Assembly: GCA_903772945.1 (NCBI GenBank)
Contig: CAICTM010000032.1
Span: 1-64,000, forward strand
Reading direction: 5' to 3'
From: Seminavis robusta
Lineage: Eukaryota; Bacillariophyta; Bacillariophyceae; Naviculales; Naviculaceae
Length of the DNA stretch: 64,000 nucleotides
Shown here: piece after piece, positions 10,142-21,955 of the stretch
Position numbering within the stretch: position 1 is the first letter of the stretch
Layout: the number at the start of each line of letters is the position of its first letter
Notes under the pieces: generated by a model
Database searches by the model: none
What the model was told of the DNA's origin: nothing
Seen by the model: only the letters and a program-made list of their open reading frames with translations
Made by a program: the position numbers and the translations under genes

Positions 10142-12898
10142 ATGTCTACTCCTCCTAGATCTAATGTTATTGGCAGTGCTGATGGTCTCGGTGGAGTGCT
10201 GCTACCTTCCAGCACTGATCAGCTTTACCAACAGCTACAAGAAGTCGAGGATGACTCGGTCATGGAACCACCCAGCATGATCAATGTCCCTACACCAGAA
10301 GACATGAGTTGTGCTTCTTCCGTCACGACTCATTTCAAGGATGCGGAGCTATTTGTCCCTCACATGTACCCATCCACACAGAATTTACATGATACTGATG
10401 ATGTAGACGATCCAACCTTTCAGCCGGTCAACCAGCAGCAGAGAGGAGTGACAAATAAAAAACAGCCCATTTTACCACCTCTAGCAGAGGAAGCCTCACA
10501 GGATCCTGCTGACAGCAAGAGCATCCATACAACAAGCAGCCAAAAGTTGGACACTAATCATGTCCTGAAGGAACATGAAAAAGCTATGAAAAAGGAGGCA
10601 TCAGTGGATGTTCCATCCATGGCGAGCTTGGAATCCAAAATCAACCAAAAAACCCAAATATACTCGGTTCGACAAATTTCCTTTGAATCAGATGTACAAG
10701 ACACTGGCATTATTGATCCGGCCATTCAAAAGGAACAGAGAGAGCATGAGGTGGCCGGAAATATGAATGAACTTATTGAAGACGGCCAAAGTGCCGATTC
10801 AACGTTCCGTGGTAAGGACAGGAGCAACGAGACCGTTTCTGAAAATCACGAGGGTGCAACTTCCGCACCACCACCTAGTTGGATTCAAGAAATGCCAATG
10901 CCCGTGAATATGTCATCCGTTGCGGTACAGGAGAGCGTCCCAGGAGCTCATGCTGTCCAGGCATTCCGATTCACCGAACAAACACATCAGCCAAGCAGTA
11001 TGGACGCTGATGCTGAGGACGGGGATGAAGAAGAAGCAGGAGAAGATATCCAACCACCTCCTTCCGAGTCATTGGCAGAGGCAAGACCAGTTGCTGAGGA
11101 TGACTTGCCCATTGCTACTGCTGATAATGGGAGCCACAACAGTCAAAAAAAGAGAGGCAATTTGTGGGTTTACCTCATGGAAGGCCTATTCGTTCTCTTG
11201 GTTGTTGCAGGTATTCTTATCGGGGCTGTCTGTGGCACCGGACACTGCAGTCAGAAGGTCTATGTGGATGGCAGCAGTACCATGGCACCCACCACAACAA
11301 GAGATGCTGTTGAGGCACCCAAGATTGAAGTTACCTTAACTCTCATTTTGGGCAGGGACTATTTCGAACATGTGGAAGAATCTGGAGATGATTTGGATGT
11401 TGACCTTGCTGAGTTCTTGATTGAAACTAGGCTGAAGGCTTTTGACTGGATTGTCAATCAGGACCCATTGCAATTAAGCTATGATTCGCCCAATTTGGTT
11501 CAACGGTTTCTGCTGGCGCTCTTCTACTATCAGACCACAAGGCACAAGCCATGGAAAGAGTGCAACCCAGTAGCAAGTCCCCAAGGGAGTGCAACATCTG
11601 GCTTCTGCTATGAGCCAATGTATTATGGTGGCGAAGCAACGTCAAACATTTGGGGGGATCAGTGGCTCTCCCCTAGTCATGAATGCCAGTGGGCTGGAAT
11701 TACCTGTGAAACTGTGCAGTCCATGGGGAGGACACTTGTTGAGCTGCAACTTTGTACGTATCTCGAAAAGGTTATCAAACGTCTGTGACGGGCCGGTTTC
11801 TTACACTGTGGATATCTTTCTTGGTTCAGATTGGAATCATCTCAATGGCCCTCTTCCCTGGGAGATCACAAGATTGCCGCCGCTGAGGCTTCTATGGCTC
11901 AACTCCAACATGCTGACAGGAGTACCGCCCCCAAGACTCTTTTCAAAAAAGCCAGGTTTTGCCCTGGAAAGTCTAGACTTGTCCTGGAACCAATTTTCTG
12001 GCACTATACCTGTAGAATGGGTTACAAACCTTCTTGAAGGAAATGGAAAACTTACCAATCTTCTTCTGCAGGGAAACACATTGACCGGGAGGATTCCATC
12101 AGAGTTGGGTCTACTCCCTCTGAAAGTCCTCATACTCGGAAGCAACACTCTGACAGGTTCTATTTCACAAGAACTATTCAGTCAAACTTCTCTAGAGTGG
12201 CTCTATTTGAGTGGAAATAATGTGAGTCACCCCTTCCCTCTGTTCTCTCTTTTCTCTTGGTGCACCACAAACAATTACACCCACACCCACACCCACACCC
12301 ACACCCATGCCCGAAGCTTACCTTCTTTTTGTTCCTCTTTGCACATTACAAGCTCACTGGGACTTTACCAAGTGAAATTGGGCTGCTCACCAACTTGGAA
12401 TATCTGCGTTTGAACCACACTTATATTTCTGGTTCCTTACCCTCAGAGAGTGGCTTGGCAAACCAGCTTCAAGAAATGGTTCTTTCCAACACCAACATGC
12501 AGGGGGCAATCCCTGAAGAACTGTACGCAGGACTTGACAATCTCCAGCTTCTAGACTTGGATGGTTGCAACTTTACTGGGACAATCAGCTCCTCACTTGG
12601 TCTTCTTAAGACACGTCTCCGGCACCTGCACCTATCCAATAACAACTTCAGTGGCACCATTCCCAATGAGATTGCGGCACTGACACGTCTGCAACAATTT
12701 GTAGTGAATGGGAATCAGATCACTGGCACATTTCCAATCTCTTTCTGCCATAATTTTGAATATGTTGACAGTGTAGGTGAAGTTGCATTGGTGGCTGACT
12801 GTTTGCCCAATACAGAAACCGGAGTTCCTCTCATCCAGTGTGCTTCTGATTGCTGCACCAGTTGTTGTGATGAGACGGGAGTTTGCCTTTCCACTTGA
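10142..12898 (+). CDS. LRR membrane protein without kinase (3 exons)
   Basis: Exons 10142-11753, 11830-12221 and 12353-12898 join in frame across GT-AG introns to give 849 residues. The N-terminal 340 residues are polar, acidic and probably cytoplasmic. One membrane span follows (about 341-362, LWVYLMEGLFVLLVVAGILIG). After a Ser/Thr-rich stalk comes the cap region conserved in this family, with the long acidic-aromatic block and CQWAGITCET. Plant-type LRRs (LTGRIPSELG, LSGNNLTGTLPSEIG) run to a Cys-rich end (CASDCCTSCCDETGVC). The second intron cuts exactly between NN and LTG of one repeat. There is no kinase domain, so signalling would need a partner. The family role (surface recognition or adhesion) is inferred. 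It has relatives at 13.5, 27.9 and 38.1 kb. Confidence 0.85.
12277..12306. repeat. ACACCC microsatellite in intron 2
   Basis: Five copies of ACACCC lie within the 131-bp intron at 12222-12352 of the LRR gene. They are translated by chance into a His-rich or Thr-rich run in two frames, which should not be taken as coding. Confidence 0.9.
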
Positions 12899-13525
12899 GT
12901 ACTCTCAAGATTAATTTTAAAAGGGTTTTCCTGATTCTAGCTAAACTCCGTGTTCTATCAACCTGCCTGCCTTGATATCAAGTGTGTGGCACAGATGTCG
13001 CATTGGTACGGTAGTACATACTGGAGCCACGAGGCTATTGCACCGTAAGGTTGTAGAATTTGGAGCACCAGGAGTGTTGCCTCGTCATTGTGTGGCTGTC
13101 TCTGTGGTGTTTTCTGGCCTGTCGCAGGGCCATGGTAGCCAGGAACAGACAGCGAATCGCACAAGAAGCTGGATCGCTTGTGGTTGTGATGTGGACATTA
13201 CCCATGCAGTCTCATGGGAGTATCATGTGCCTTCATCGTTCGTGCACCCCATCGAAGGAGATCCTACGCCTGTACCTGGTACCCGCTAGCTAGATAGCGG
13301 ATAGAATCACGCAAGGGCTGGAGCTACAACTTCTCGATCTGGTAGGTACTGGTACCGGGCGTGCGTGCTGCGAATGTCCATGGCATCAATCCGCGATCCC
13401 CATGCAACAACACCCTCTCAAACGCCCTCTCAATTGAATGCATGGCATGTCACTTTACCGCGCTTGTGTTTGTTGAACGATATCCGGTTCCTTGTGCATG
13501 CTGATTGACCAATCCTTCAGGATCG
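12899..13525. other. intergenic between tandem LRR genes
   Basis: No gene is supported. Two overlapping plus-strand frames of about 100 and 77 codons have no motif and use codons unlike the neighbouring genes. The region should hold the 3' end of the first LRR gene and the promoter of the second. Confidence 0.5.
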
Positions 13526-16470
13526 ATGAGTGCTTCTAGAAAGAGACCCGGCGATACCGATGATGATGAAGTCGATGTGCTCAAGGTTGTTGTAGAAGCT
13601 AGGGCCAAAGGCGGACACCCGAACAGTACATATGACGGCGAGACCAGACCAAATCGAGAAGAGCACACCAGCTGCAGTCGATACCCCAATGGCCCGGCTC
13701 ACACAAGGCACACAGCTAATATGGCATTACCTGCATTGGCGAGAGCAGCGCCGCAAAAGAAGGCACCCAACGAAACAGAGGAACATGAAGGTGACGCGAC
13801 GATTCTAAAGGTCGTGGGAGTCAGGGCTAGGGCAGCCAATCAAGAACTCCAACGAGAAGACGGTGCTCTGTTGGACCAAAGCAACAGCAGATCTCGTTCT
13901 ACGACAGTGAGTGAGATACGCCCAGGGGCTTATGCAGGAGCCCCCGGTGAGGCTCTGCAGAGAAATCCGTCGGTGCGATATTCTCGCTTGGAACAAGGGA
14001 ACGACCTCCAGATGGCTCAAGTTCCGCAACCCCCAGCTGCATCTATGGACCCGGAAATTGGATCACTGATGACCAGCCAACAACCACAGCAAGACAATAC
14101 CGATAGAGACTTGACTGAAGCAGATCCTGTCACGAACGATGAGCTGCCACAGGCTGTTGAATGGGATGAAAGCAAGCGGTCCAAGCGTGGCCTGGCAATG
14201 GACCCAACGAAATTGGTCCTATTGGCCTTTTGCGCTCTTTTTGTCCTTACTGGAATCGTGGTGGCCTATATCATGTTGTCACCTTCCAAGGAAAAGCATA
14301 ACATCGTGGTCACAAACTCCCCCACCCCGACTGACTCGCCGCCAACCCCGTCACCAACACTCTTTACCAGGGATGTGCGATTGAATTTGCTTCTGCCGAA
14401 GGACGCGGTAGATTCAATCCAACAACCCCCATCGCCTCAGTCGCAAGCTTACAACTGGACGCTGCGTGACCCATCCTTCAACTCCTATCCTGATGATCGT
14501 CTCCTTCAACGGTTCATCTTGGCTACCTGGTTCTATGCCACGGATGGTCCCTCATGGTTCAACAACTCCCACTGGCTATCCTACACAGAACATGAATGCC
14601 ACTGGTTTCAGAATAGCTTCCCCATCCACGTTCTCTCTTACCTGCCCTATGAATACCCCGATCCCATGACAACACCGTGTCGCAACATGTCAAATCTAGA
14701 TACTGGGTGGCAATATGAGCATCTATCCTTGGCACAAAATGGACTCGATGGGATTATTCCCAACGAACTTTTCCTACTGACTTCTCTCAAGAGCATCGAT
14801 TTTGGTTTGAACCTCAACTTGAGGGGCAAGTTATTGGTTGGTGATCAAATCAGTAAACTCTCAAAACTACAGTTCCTGGGAATATCCAACACTGCCATGC
14901 ATGGATCCATCCCCACAGAAATTGGTACCCTTACAAATCTTGTGGGTGAGTTTATAAGCAAAGTGCGCTTGTCATCTCTTCTTAATGGTTGGAGTCGGGC
15001 ACAGAACCTGGACCTTGTTTGTTCGCCTTTTTTAAAGTACACACTCACTCGGCCTGGTCCTCTGTTTTGAAGATTTGTCATTGGCCTTTGAGCAGCTTAC
15101 TGGGTAAGTCAAGAGAATATAGCTCACATTGCATTGGATTTGGGACTGACACTCGAGTCCATGCAACCTGCCACAACTATGAACTGATGATCCAATGTGC
15201 AGTGTCATCCCCACAGAGATTGGAAAGCTGACACTACTCAAATACCTATCGTCACATCGGACACAACTGCAAGGGCCACTTCCATCAGAAATGGGGCTGC
15301 TCTCAAACATGCTGGCCATCAATTTGGGGTCCAATCAAATGACTTCAACAATCCCGACACACCTCTTTTCCTTACAGAAGCTCATGGCTCTTTTCTTTTA
15401 TGAGGCTCAAATGTCAGGTAATAATGAATGGCTGTGTCATTGAAAGCTTTTCGGGAGAGATGCTCAGTTCTTTTGATTGCATGCTCTCTATACAGGGACA
15501 ATTCCCACAGAAATTGGACTCCTCACAGACATGGTCCATTTGTATATTGGCCGGAATAAATTTGAAGGTGAGCAGAAATATTGGGTTGCCATTTTCCCTT
15601 TAATGCCAATGCAAATTTGAAGTGCCTCATTAGATTGACTTTGATACTATTCAGGCACACTGCCTAGTGAACTGGGCTTGTTGGCCAGCTTAGAGGGTAA
15701 GAGAGAAACCGGGTGGCTAGGCAGAATCAAGTGCTACATTATTAGATTTCCTGACCATTTATTTTGTCTCGCAGTCTTGACCATCAACAATGTCAACATC
15801 ACATCCACCATTCCAACAACATTGGGTCAACTGTCACGCTTGTTTGGTCTGAGTTGTTTGGGAACAGGTCTCACAGGGACCATTCCTTCAGAGATTGGAC
15901 TGGTGCCATTTGTGGGAAGTGACAGCCCATATTCTGTCTCTTCTGAATTTAGAATTTACCAGTTGGGTCCATACTTCTCTCTCGTGAAAAACAGCCTCTT
16001 GACTGGTCCGATCCCTTCTGAAGTGGCCAACATGCGAGGTTTAGAGTGGCTCCAGCTTGTTGACAACCACTTGACTGGATCGATATCGCCTGCACTTAGC
16101 CAGTTGGATATGAAAAAGTAAGATGACTGTTGCGTGTTCTTTGGCTATCTGCCCGCAAAACCTCACAACACTTTGTGTCAGGTTGGAACTTTATGGGAAC
16201 TCCTTTTCTGGGCCACTCCCGTCTGAAATTGGCTTGTGGGGCAAGTTGTCCCAATTCAATGCTTCCAACAATGGCATTACCGGGAGCATTCCAGGAGAAG
16301 TAGGTCTGCTGGCAGCGGCAGGAGGCAACCAGTCCACTGTCCTTGAGTATTTTGATGTAGCTGGCAACGATTTGGAAGGTACAGTGCCATTCGGCTTGTG
16401 CACCTTGAATGACACGCTGTTATTTGACTGCGGATCTGGTCTTTGTGGTTGTGATTGCTCGTGCGCTTGA
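13526..16470 (+). CDS. LRR membrane protein without kinase (7-8 exons)
   Basis: Exons 13526-14945, 15073-15103, 15203-15417, 15496-15567, 15655-15696, 15775-16117 and 16182-16470 join in frame across GT-AG introns to give 803 residues. The start is the ATG at 13526; only non-ATG codons lie upstream in frame. Residues 1-225 are polar and acidic. A membrane span lies at about 227-250 (KLVLLAFCALFVLTGIVVAYI), followed by a Pro/Thr stalk (SPTPTDSPPTPSPT) and the cap region ending in HECHWF. LRRs of the TGTIPSEIGLL type then run to the tail CGSGLCGCDCSCA. Small exons of 31, 42 and 72 nt each carry part of a repeat. A 51-nt in-frame GT-AG segment (15912-15962) may be an optional intron, giving 786 residues. 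It is tandem with the LRR gene at 10.1 kb. The role is inferred as in its neighbour. Confidence 0.83.
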
Positions 16471-16719
16471 TTGGGGAATGCGGTTTGTTTCCAGCAACAA
16501 AACACGTTGCTATAGTTTGTATCCATCATAGCTATCGTAGTATCCAAGTCGATCGTCCATGAAAACCGCTGCGTGTGCTTCTTTCATAAACGCCAAACAC
16601 CATGTCCAATTCCAGGCCCACCGCATTCGCCTACATCCAACGATGAACTGCTTCAGCTGTTGTCTCGACCGTCGCTGTACGCGTCAAGTCGGTGTTGTGG
16701 AGCATTTATCATCTGCTTC

Positions 16720-19700
16720 TCAGGGATGCGGTGAAGCAGAAGCCAGCACAAAATCTGTCGTCGATTCTTCCTTTTCCGAAGATTCTTGGTTGCCTTCGTT
16801 TTTCAACTCATTCACCACATGGGCTTCCCTCTGGTTCTGTACTGCCAGATTTGCCTCTCGAATCGTCTGTACCATCTCATAGTAACCTGGGACCATGTCG
16901 CTACTGCTTGGGAAACTTCTCTCAACCACGGACACCCCTAATTCCAAAATCAAAAGGGCCTCTCTTGGGAAGCCTTTTGTAAGACGCTCCTTTCCAACTT
17001 GAAAGAAGACATCTGACACAATATGGGTCCTTCGTATTGGCATGAACAAGTTGTCGGAGTCCGTCTTAGCCTCCGGTGCGGCGTTGTTCCCGGCCTTCAA
17101 CGCGTCAATTGCTTGGCTACGCAAATGCATGCCCGTGCCAGCATCCATTTCTCCCCGTGTACATGCAAGCACGCTTAGCTGAGCAAGGGATAGGGCAATG
17201 TCCACGTGTCCTTCCGCCAGAGTTGCTCTCTGGATTCCAAGTCCAGCCTGGAAGTCTTGTTCAGCTTCGTTCAATTTTCCCAAAAGGCGATAGATCTCGC
17301 CTCTCTGGATCAAAGACTTTGCAAAATTTGGGTGTTTCCTCCCTATGGTTGTCTCCTGGATAGCGATGCACTTATTCATTTCGTCAAGAGCAACATCTCC
17401 GAATCTCAACCTTGTAGCAACCGTTTCAAGCAGAAGCAAGAACGGTCCGGTGGTGAAACCCGTCTTATGCGACCCTTCCGCCGACACCTTCTTGTTGTGG
17501 AGTTGAACAAACAGAGCTGCAAGGCACCGACGGCTGTGTCAGGATTATTCGGCCCCACTGCAGCGAGAAGAATGGAGAGGGATTCGTATGCTTTTTGGAT
17601 TGCATCTTCAACTGATGTTCCATCAACTTCGGCAGTAAGAACGCTGACATGACAGCGTGCAATGGCAGTGTCACGATGATTGCTACCAAGGCTTTCTTCG
17701 CGTGCTTCAAGTGCTTTCTGCAAATACGCCAATGCATCCAATGTAAGCTTCATTTCTTGGTACAACGTGCCCAACTGAAAGTAAAGCTTCGCAGTTTCTT
17801 GGCTTTTGTTGCCTAGCTCTTCTTCATATAGATGGACTGACTTCTTCAGCATGCCAAGTGCTTCACCCCACGATCTTGTCCGCAAGGTGGCGCCAACGTC
17901 GGCATACCATTCGGCAGCTTCGAGTCCATGCAACGGTTCGTCCCGCGACGAGACCTTCTTCCGCATACTTAGGGCTGCATCGTAGTCCCCAAACAGCTCG
18001 TAAACGTTCCCAGCCTCTTTGTAGAACGATGTGGAAGCAGCCTGTGACGCCCCCAATGGCTCGTCATTCGCCGCTTCAGCGTTTTGTCGTAAGGAAACTA
18101 TTTCGGCCATGACTCCCCGAACCCAGGCTCGCATGTGCTCCCGCACACTCGAGTTGACCTCCGCGAATCCCTTCCCTTCTCGAACCAATTCTAGGATTGT
18201 GTCTCTGTCGCTCTCGACAGATGCCTCTGCTCTTTCCACGTCAACGTTGCAAAGCGCCTGAAAGAGGGAGTCCTGGCATTTGAAAAATTGAATGGCAAAC
18301 CTGTCACTTTGCCGTGGTGGCATCACGATTGATAGCTCAACACTCTCCTGGAGACAAATAAAGATCTCGTACAGGCACCAGATGCGGCGCAGGTTGGCGG
18401 GGTTTTCCTGAAGTCAAGATGCAACAGCAGTGCACCCAGCGGTAGCCAGATTGATTGAGTAGAGGTGCCATGTGCAAAGATTAGCTGGCGCTGGAAATCC
18501 CTTGCTTACCCATGGAGTGCTCATGCTTATAACGCGACCTACGGCGACCACCCTACTCCGAAACGCTGCCTCGAAATCCAAAGCTTTCTGATCGGCCATT
18601 CCGGACTTGTTGGATTCCACAATCCGATGTTGATTCAGGCACAAACAACATATCCAAATCTACGTGGAAAAAGTGTCAAGAGTGTACAAAGATATTAGCG
18701 AAATGCGACGCAGTGGAGAGGATCCGAGATGGCATCTGCTTGAAAGAGGCCACGAATGTGTACTTACGTATGTCCTTCTACGGTCGAATTTGTTCTTTCT
18801 GCAGAATTCGTCAATTGTCTCGACAACGTCTTTCACAGTGTAACTGTGATTTTTCATTGGAAGTAGCGACGGAAGTCAGAGAGATCAGTATATATTTGGG
18901 GTCTGCAATCATCAAACTTTACTAACCTCCAGGTCCAGCTAAGCATGAGAGTCGCGGGGCCAACGTGATCTTCTCCGGCCAGAGTGTGGACATACGCGGA
19001 ACCGCACCTACCATCAACTGGACAAACAGTTGCTGCCCCCTGCTCTCGAACAAAACCATTGTCGCTAAAAAGGTTTTCCACCTCATAGAACTTGGACCTC
19101 GTTGAAAGACCTTTTGTATCGACAACTTTCGTCAGAAAAACACTCTTCAGATGGTATGCACTGACTCCGAGGAATTCAGGGTCGTCGGCAAACGCTACGT
19201 TGTGCACTCTCAAAGCCTCTGCCGGGTCACTCTTGGTCTTTTCCGCCACAATGAATCGACTGTTGACGTCTTCAACTAGCCCAGCCGCCGCTTCCGCGGA
19301 TCCAAAAGACAAGGTAAATGCCGTTTCCTTGCACTGAATACACACTCTAGTTGCATCCTCGAGTGTCCTGCACGACACCATATCGTGAAAGTATATTGAG
19401 TTCTCCTTCGTTGAGTTCGAGGTGCTTTGCAGCGAAACCCCAAGAGAAGTAAGTAGAACAACTGTTGCCACACCAATGTACCTTGCCGGGCCATGCATCG
19501 TGGGGCTCAGACGAACCAAGCCCGACGGGTCACTGAAGATATTCTGAATCTTTCCACGAACACGAAATGCAAGAGACGCAGTGTCGTATGTGATGCGACT
19601 GGTTTGCTCAGCCGTCAGTTCAAGATCATACCCCTCTTCCGATAGCTTGTCGAGGATCAAGCTAACCGTTGCGCGTAACAACTCTGACTGTGCATCCACT

Positions 19701-21955
19701 TGCGTGGGAAACTTGGCCAGAAGAATCTTTTCACCAACGCATTCACGTATGCGATTTCTGGCCTCTTTGGAGGATTCCACTAGTGCCAAGAGCACCAGGG
19801 ATGCATCCAGCACTCTGATGCTGCCAACGCCATAGAGGCGCAGCAAAGCGACTGCATCCTTTCGCTGGTAGATATCCGTCAAATCGTATTCCGTACCAGT
19901 CGCAGGCTTTCTGGCGTTGTAAAGTTGCGAAGGGGACATGGTCGAGGTCGTGATAGGAAAGAATCGGCGTCGATATATTGTCAGGACGCTCTCCTTCTCC
20001 TTCAAGAAGCGATTATGATGCCAAGCCAGGCCTTCTCGCCCTGCATTGCACTTTTCCAAGAGCCAACCGTACTGTTGGTTGCTCATTACGTCAACTCTTG
20101 AATGATGGATCAGGTTCTCCAGGACATCCACATACCAAATAGACAAATTTAGCGTCCAGGCAATAAAACTGTTCGCTTCCAGCAGACGCAAGGCAATCAA
20201 CTCCAAACAGACTTGAACACCTGGTTTGGAGGTCGCTTTCCCATGCAAGTCCTTCAGGATGTGGCATGCTCCAAAATGCCTCATGTTTTGTCGTGTATTT
20301 TGGCTTTCTTCTGCCAATTTCATCAGGGCACTTGCCGCAGCGAGCTGTGCAGTTTCGTTTGGTGATTGGAGGTAGCAAAGGAGGGCGTGCAGATTGTCCT
20401 TTTGTGATGAAATCCAAGTCATAGCGTCCACACCGTCTGCATCCACTTCACCGCGAGCTAGCAGAAGTGCAAAATCAATTTCCTTCTGAGCTAGTTCGTA
20501 TGCTCCGATGTAGACGACATCACCCTGCACCGGTAGGGGGTTGTCCTGCAAGAACTTTATGCAGGTATTGATGTTTTCCTGGTTGCTTGCCAGCATGAAG
20601 TCTGCAAGGAAGGGTATGGTATAGACGACTGCAACTGCCGCTAAAGTCGACGCCAGTCTGTCGTCTCGGTTTACTTCGGCCACCGCTTTAGCCAGCAGAG
20701 GGAAAACTTGATAAACAAGCCCCGGAGCGCTGTGTGTCAATCCCAATACTCTGATGGCACCTGTCTCCAGTTGAGACAAGCCCTCTCTACCCTTGAAGTG
20801 GTGCTTCTCATCAGCTTCCTTCAGACACCAAAACGCTGCTTCAAACCTTACATGAATATCAAAAGCATCGTCGTTCCCAGAAGGTGTCTTGCACAAGGCC
20901 TGCCGCTGGCTACATGCAGTCTTGGCATCTGGGAGCAATTCGGACAACAACGGAAAATCAGCAAAACCTGGTCCCAAGTCCACTAATCCAACCTCTGCTT
21001 CCAGTCCGTCCAAATAGGTCAGGCATGCTTCAATTAGCCGTTGTCTTGTATGAGTAAAGTTCCAAATGGATGGATCAGAGTCGACAAGAACGGCCACAAT
21101 TAGTGCAGAAAGGACTTTCTCCGTTTTGTTTTGGGCACTTTGAAACGCCAACAGCAAAGGCTCAAATGCATCCAAGAGGACCAACTCATTTCGAACTTTT
21201 TGGTTCACCAGTGCCAAATGCAGAACCCGCATCAAGATACCCAAGAAAGAACCCTCAGGGGAGACCGGGTCTGAGTTGTCATTGGTTGAGAAGAGCTTCC
21301 AAAGCCATCTTAGCTCTTCCTCCGCGTGCTGTCGTCGCTGCTGGAGGGCACTGTTTTCCTGTTCCACCGTGGGCTGTCCAAACATGGAAAGATCTGGAAC
21401 TGCATGCCCCACCGTCTCCGGGCTTGCCCCATGCTGTTTCATGTTGCTGGGTAAATGGGTTTCTTTGTTGGCGGATCCAGAGGAATCAGTATCCTGATTT
21501 GATACCTGTTGTTGCTCTTCTTCTCTTGCTTTCTTCTCCAACAACAGTGAAGCTGCATGAGCACTCGCAACAGCATCCCTATGCTCAGGAGGATCCCCCA
21601 GTTTGTCGCCGGGAGATGGGGTTTCGTCAATTTTATTGCATCCAGTTGAATCCCCAGTATCCAGAGATGCTGCTTGGATCGGCCCTTCTTCCTCTGCTCT
21701 TTCCTCCAGTGGAGATTCACTGACTTCATTGCACATGATGCACTGACTCTGATTCTTGGAGTTGCCGGCAAAAGTGCACACTTGACAAACCCAGCAATCA
21801 TCCTGGCAAGCAGAAGGAGGTTGTTGTTCTGTTTTTTCCCAATTCGCCCTGCAGGCGGCTACTGATGCCTGAGGAGTGCCACAAACGGAGCATGTTAGGA
21901 ACTCCACAGGATTATCGGCAAAGGTACAGGTTACACAAGTCCAACTACTAGACAT
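16720..21955 (-). CDS. NZF zinc finger / helical-repeat / TIR-like / TPR protein (4 exons)
   Basis: Exons 21955-18927, 18843-18768, 18659-18510 and 18407-16720 join across GT-AG introns. The first three preserve frame exactly (1085 codons). Residues 7-25 and 57-75 are RanBP2/NZF fingers (C-x2-C-x10-C-x2-C and C-x2-C-x11-C-x2-C) with the TF dipeptide that NZF fingers use to bind ubiquitin. About 200-1000 is a long Leu/Ala-rich, ARM-like helical region. The exon junctions then rebuild a TIR-like block: MLSWTWSYTVKDVV, YIWICCLCLNQHR, a VISMSTPW strand and NLRRIWCLYEIF. The C-terminal part has kinesin-light-chain-like TPRs (LYFQLGTLYQEMKLTLDAL). A one-base frame break lies in exon 4 near 17505-17515, with TPR sequence on both sides, so it is either an error or a recent mutation. 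A sensor or immune-type role is inference. Confidence 0.8.

Noticed and set aside
12257-12352. His-rich open frame in front of the third LRR exon
   Set aside because: It is the ACACCC microsatellite of an intron with good GT-AG borders; joining the exons gives normal LRRs.
14139-14669. Alternative plus-frame open frames inside the second LRR gene
   Set aside because: Frame shadows of the LRR coding exon with no motif of their own.
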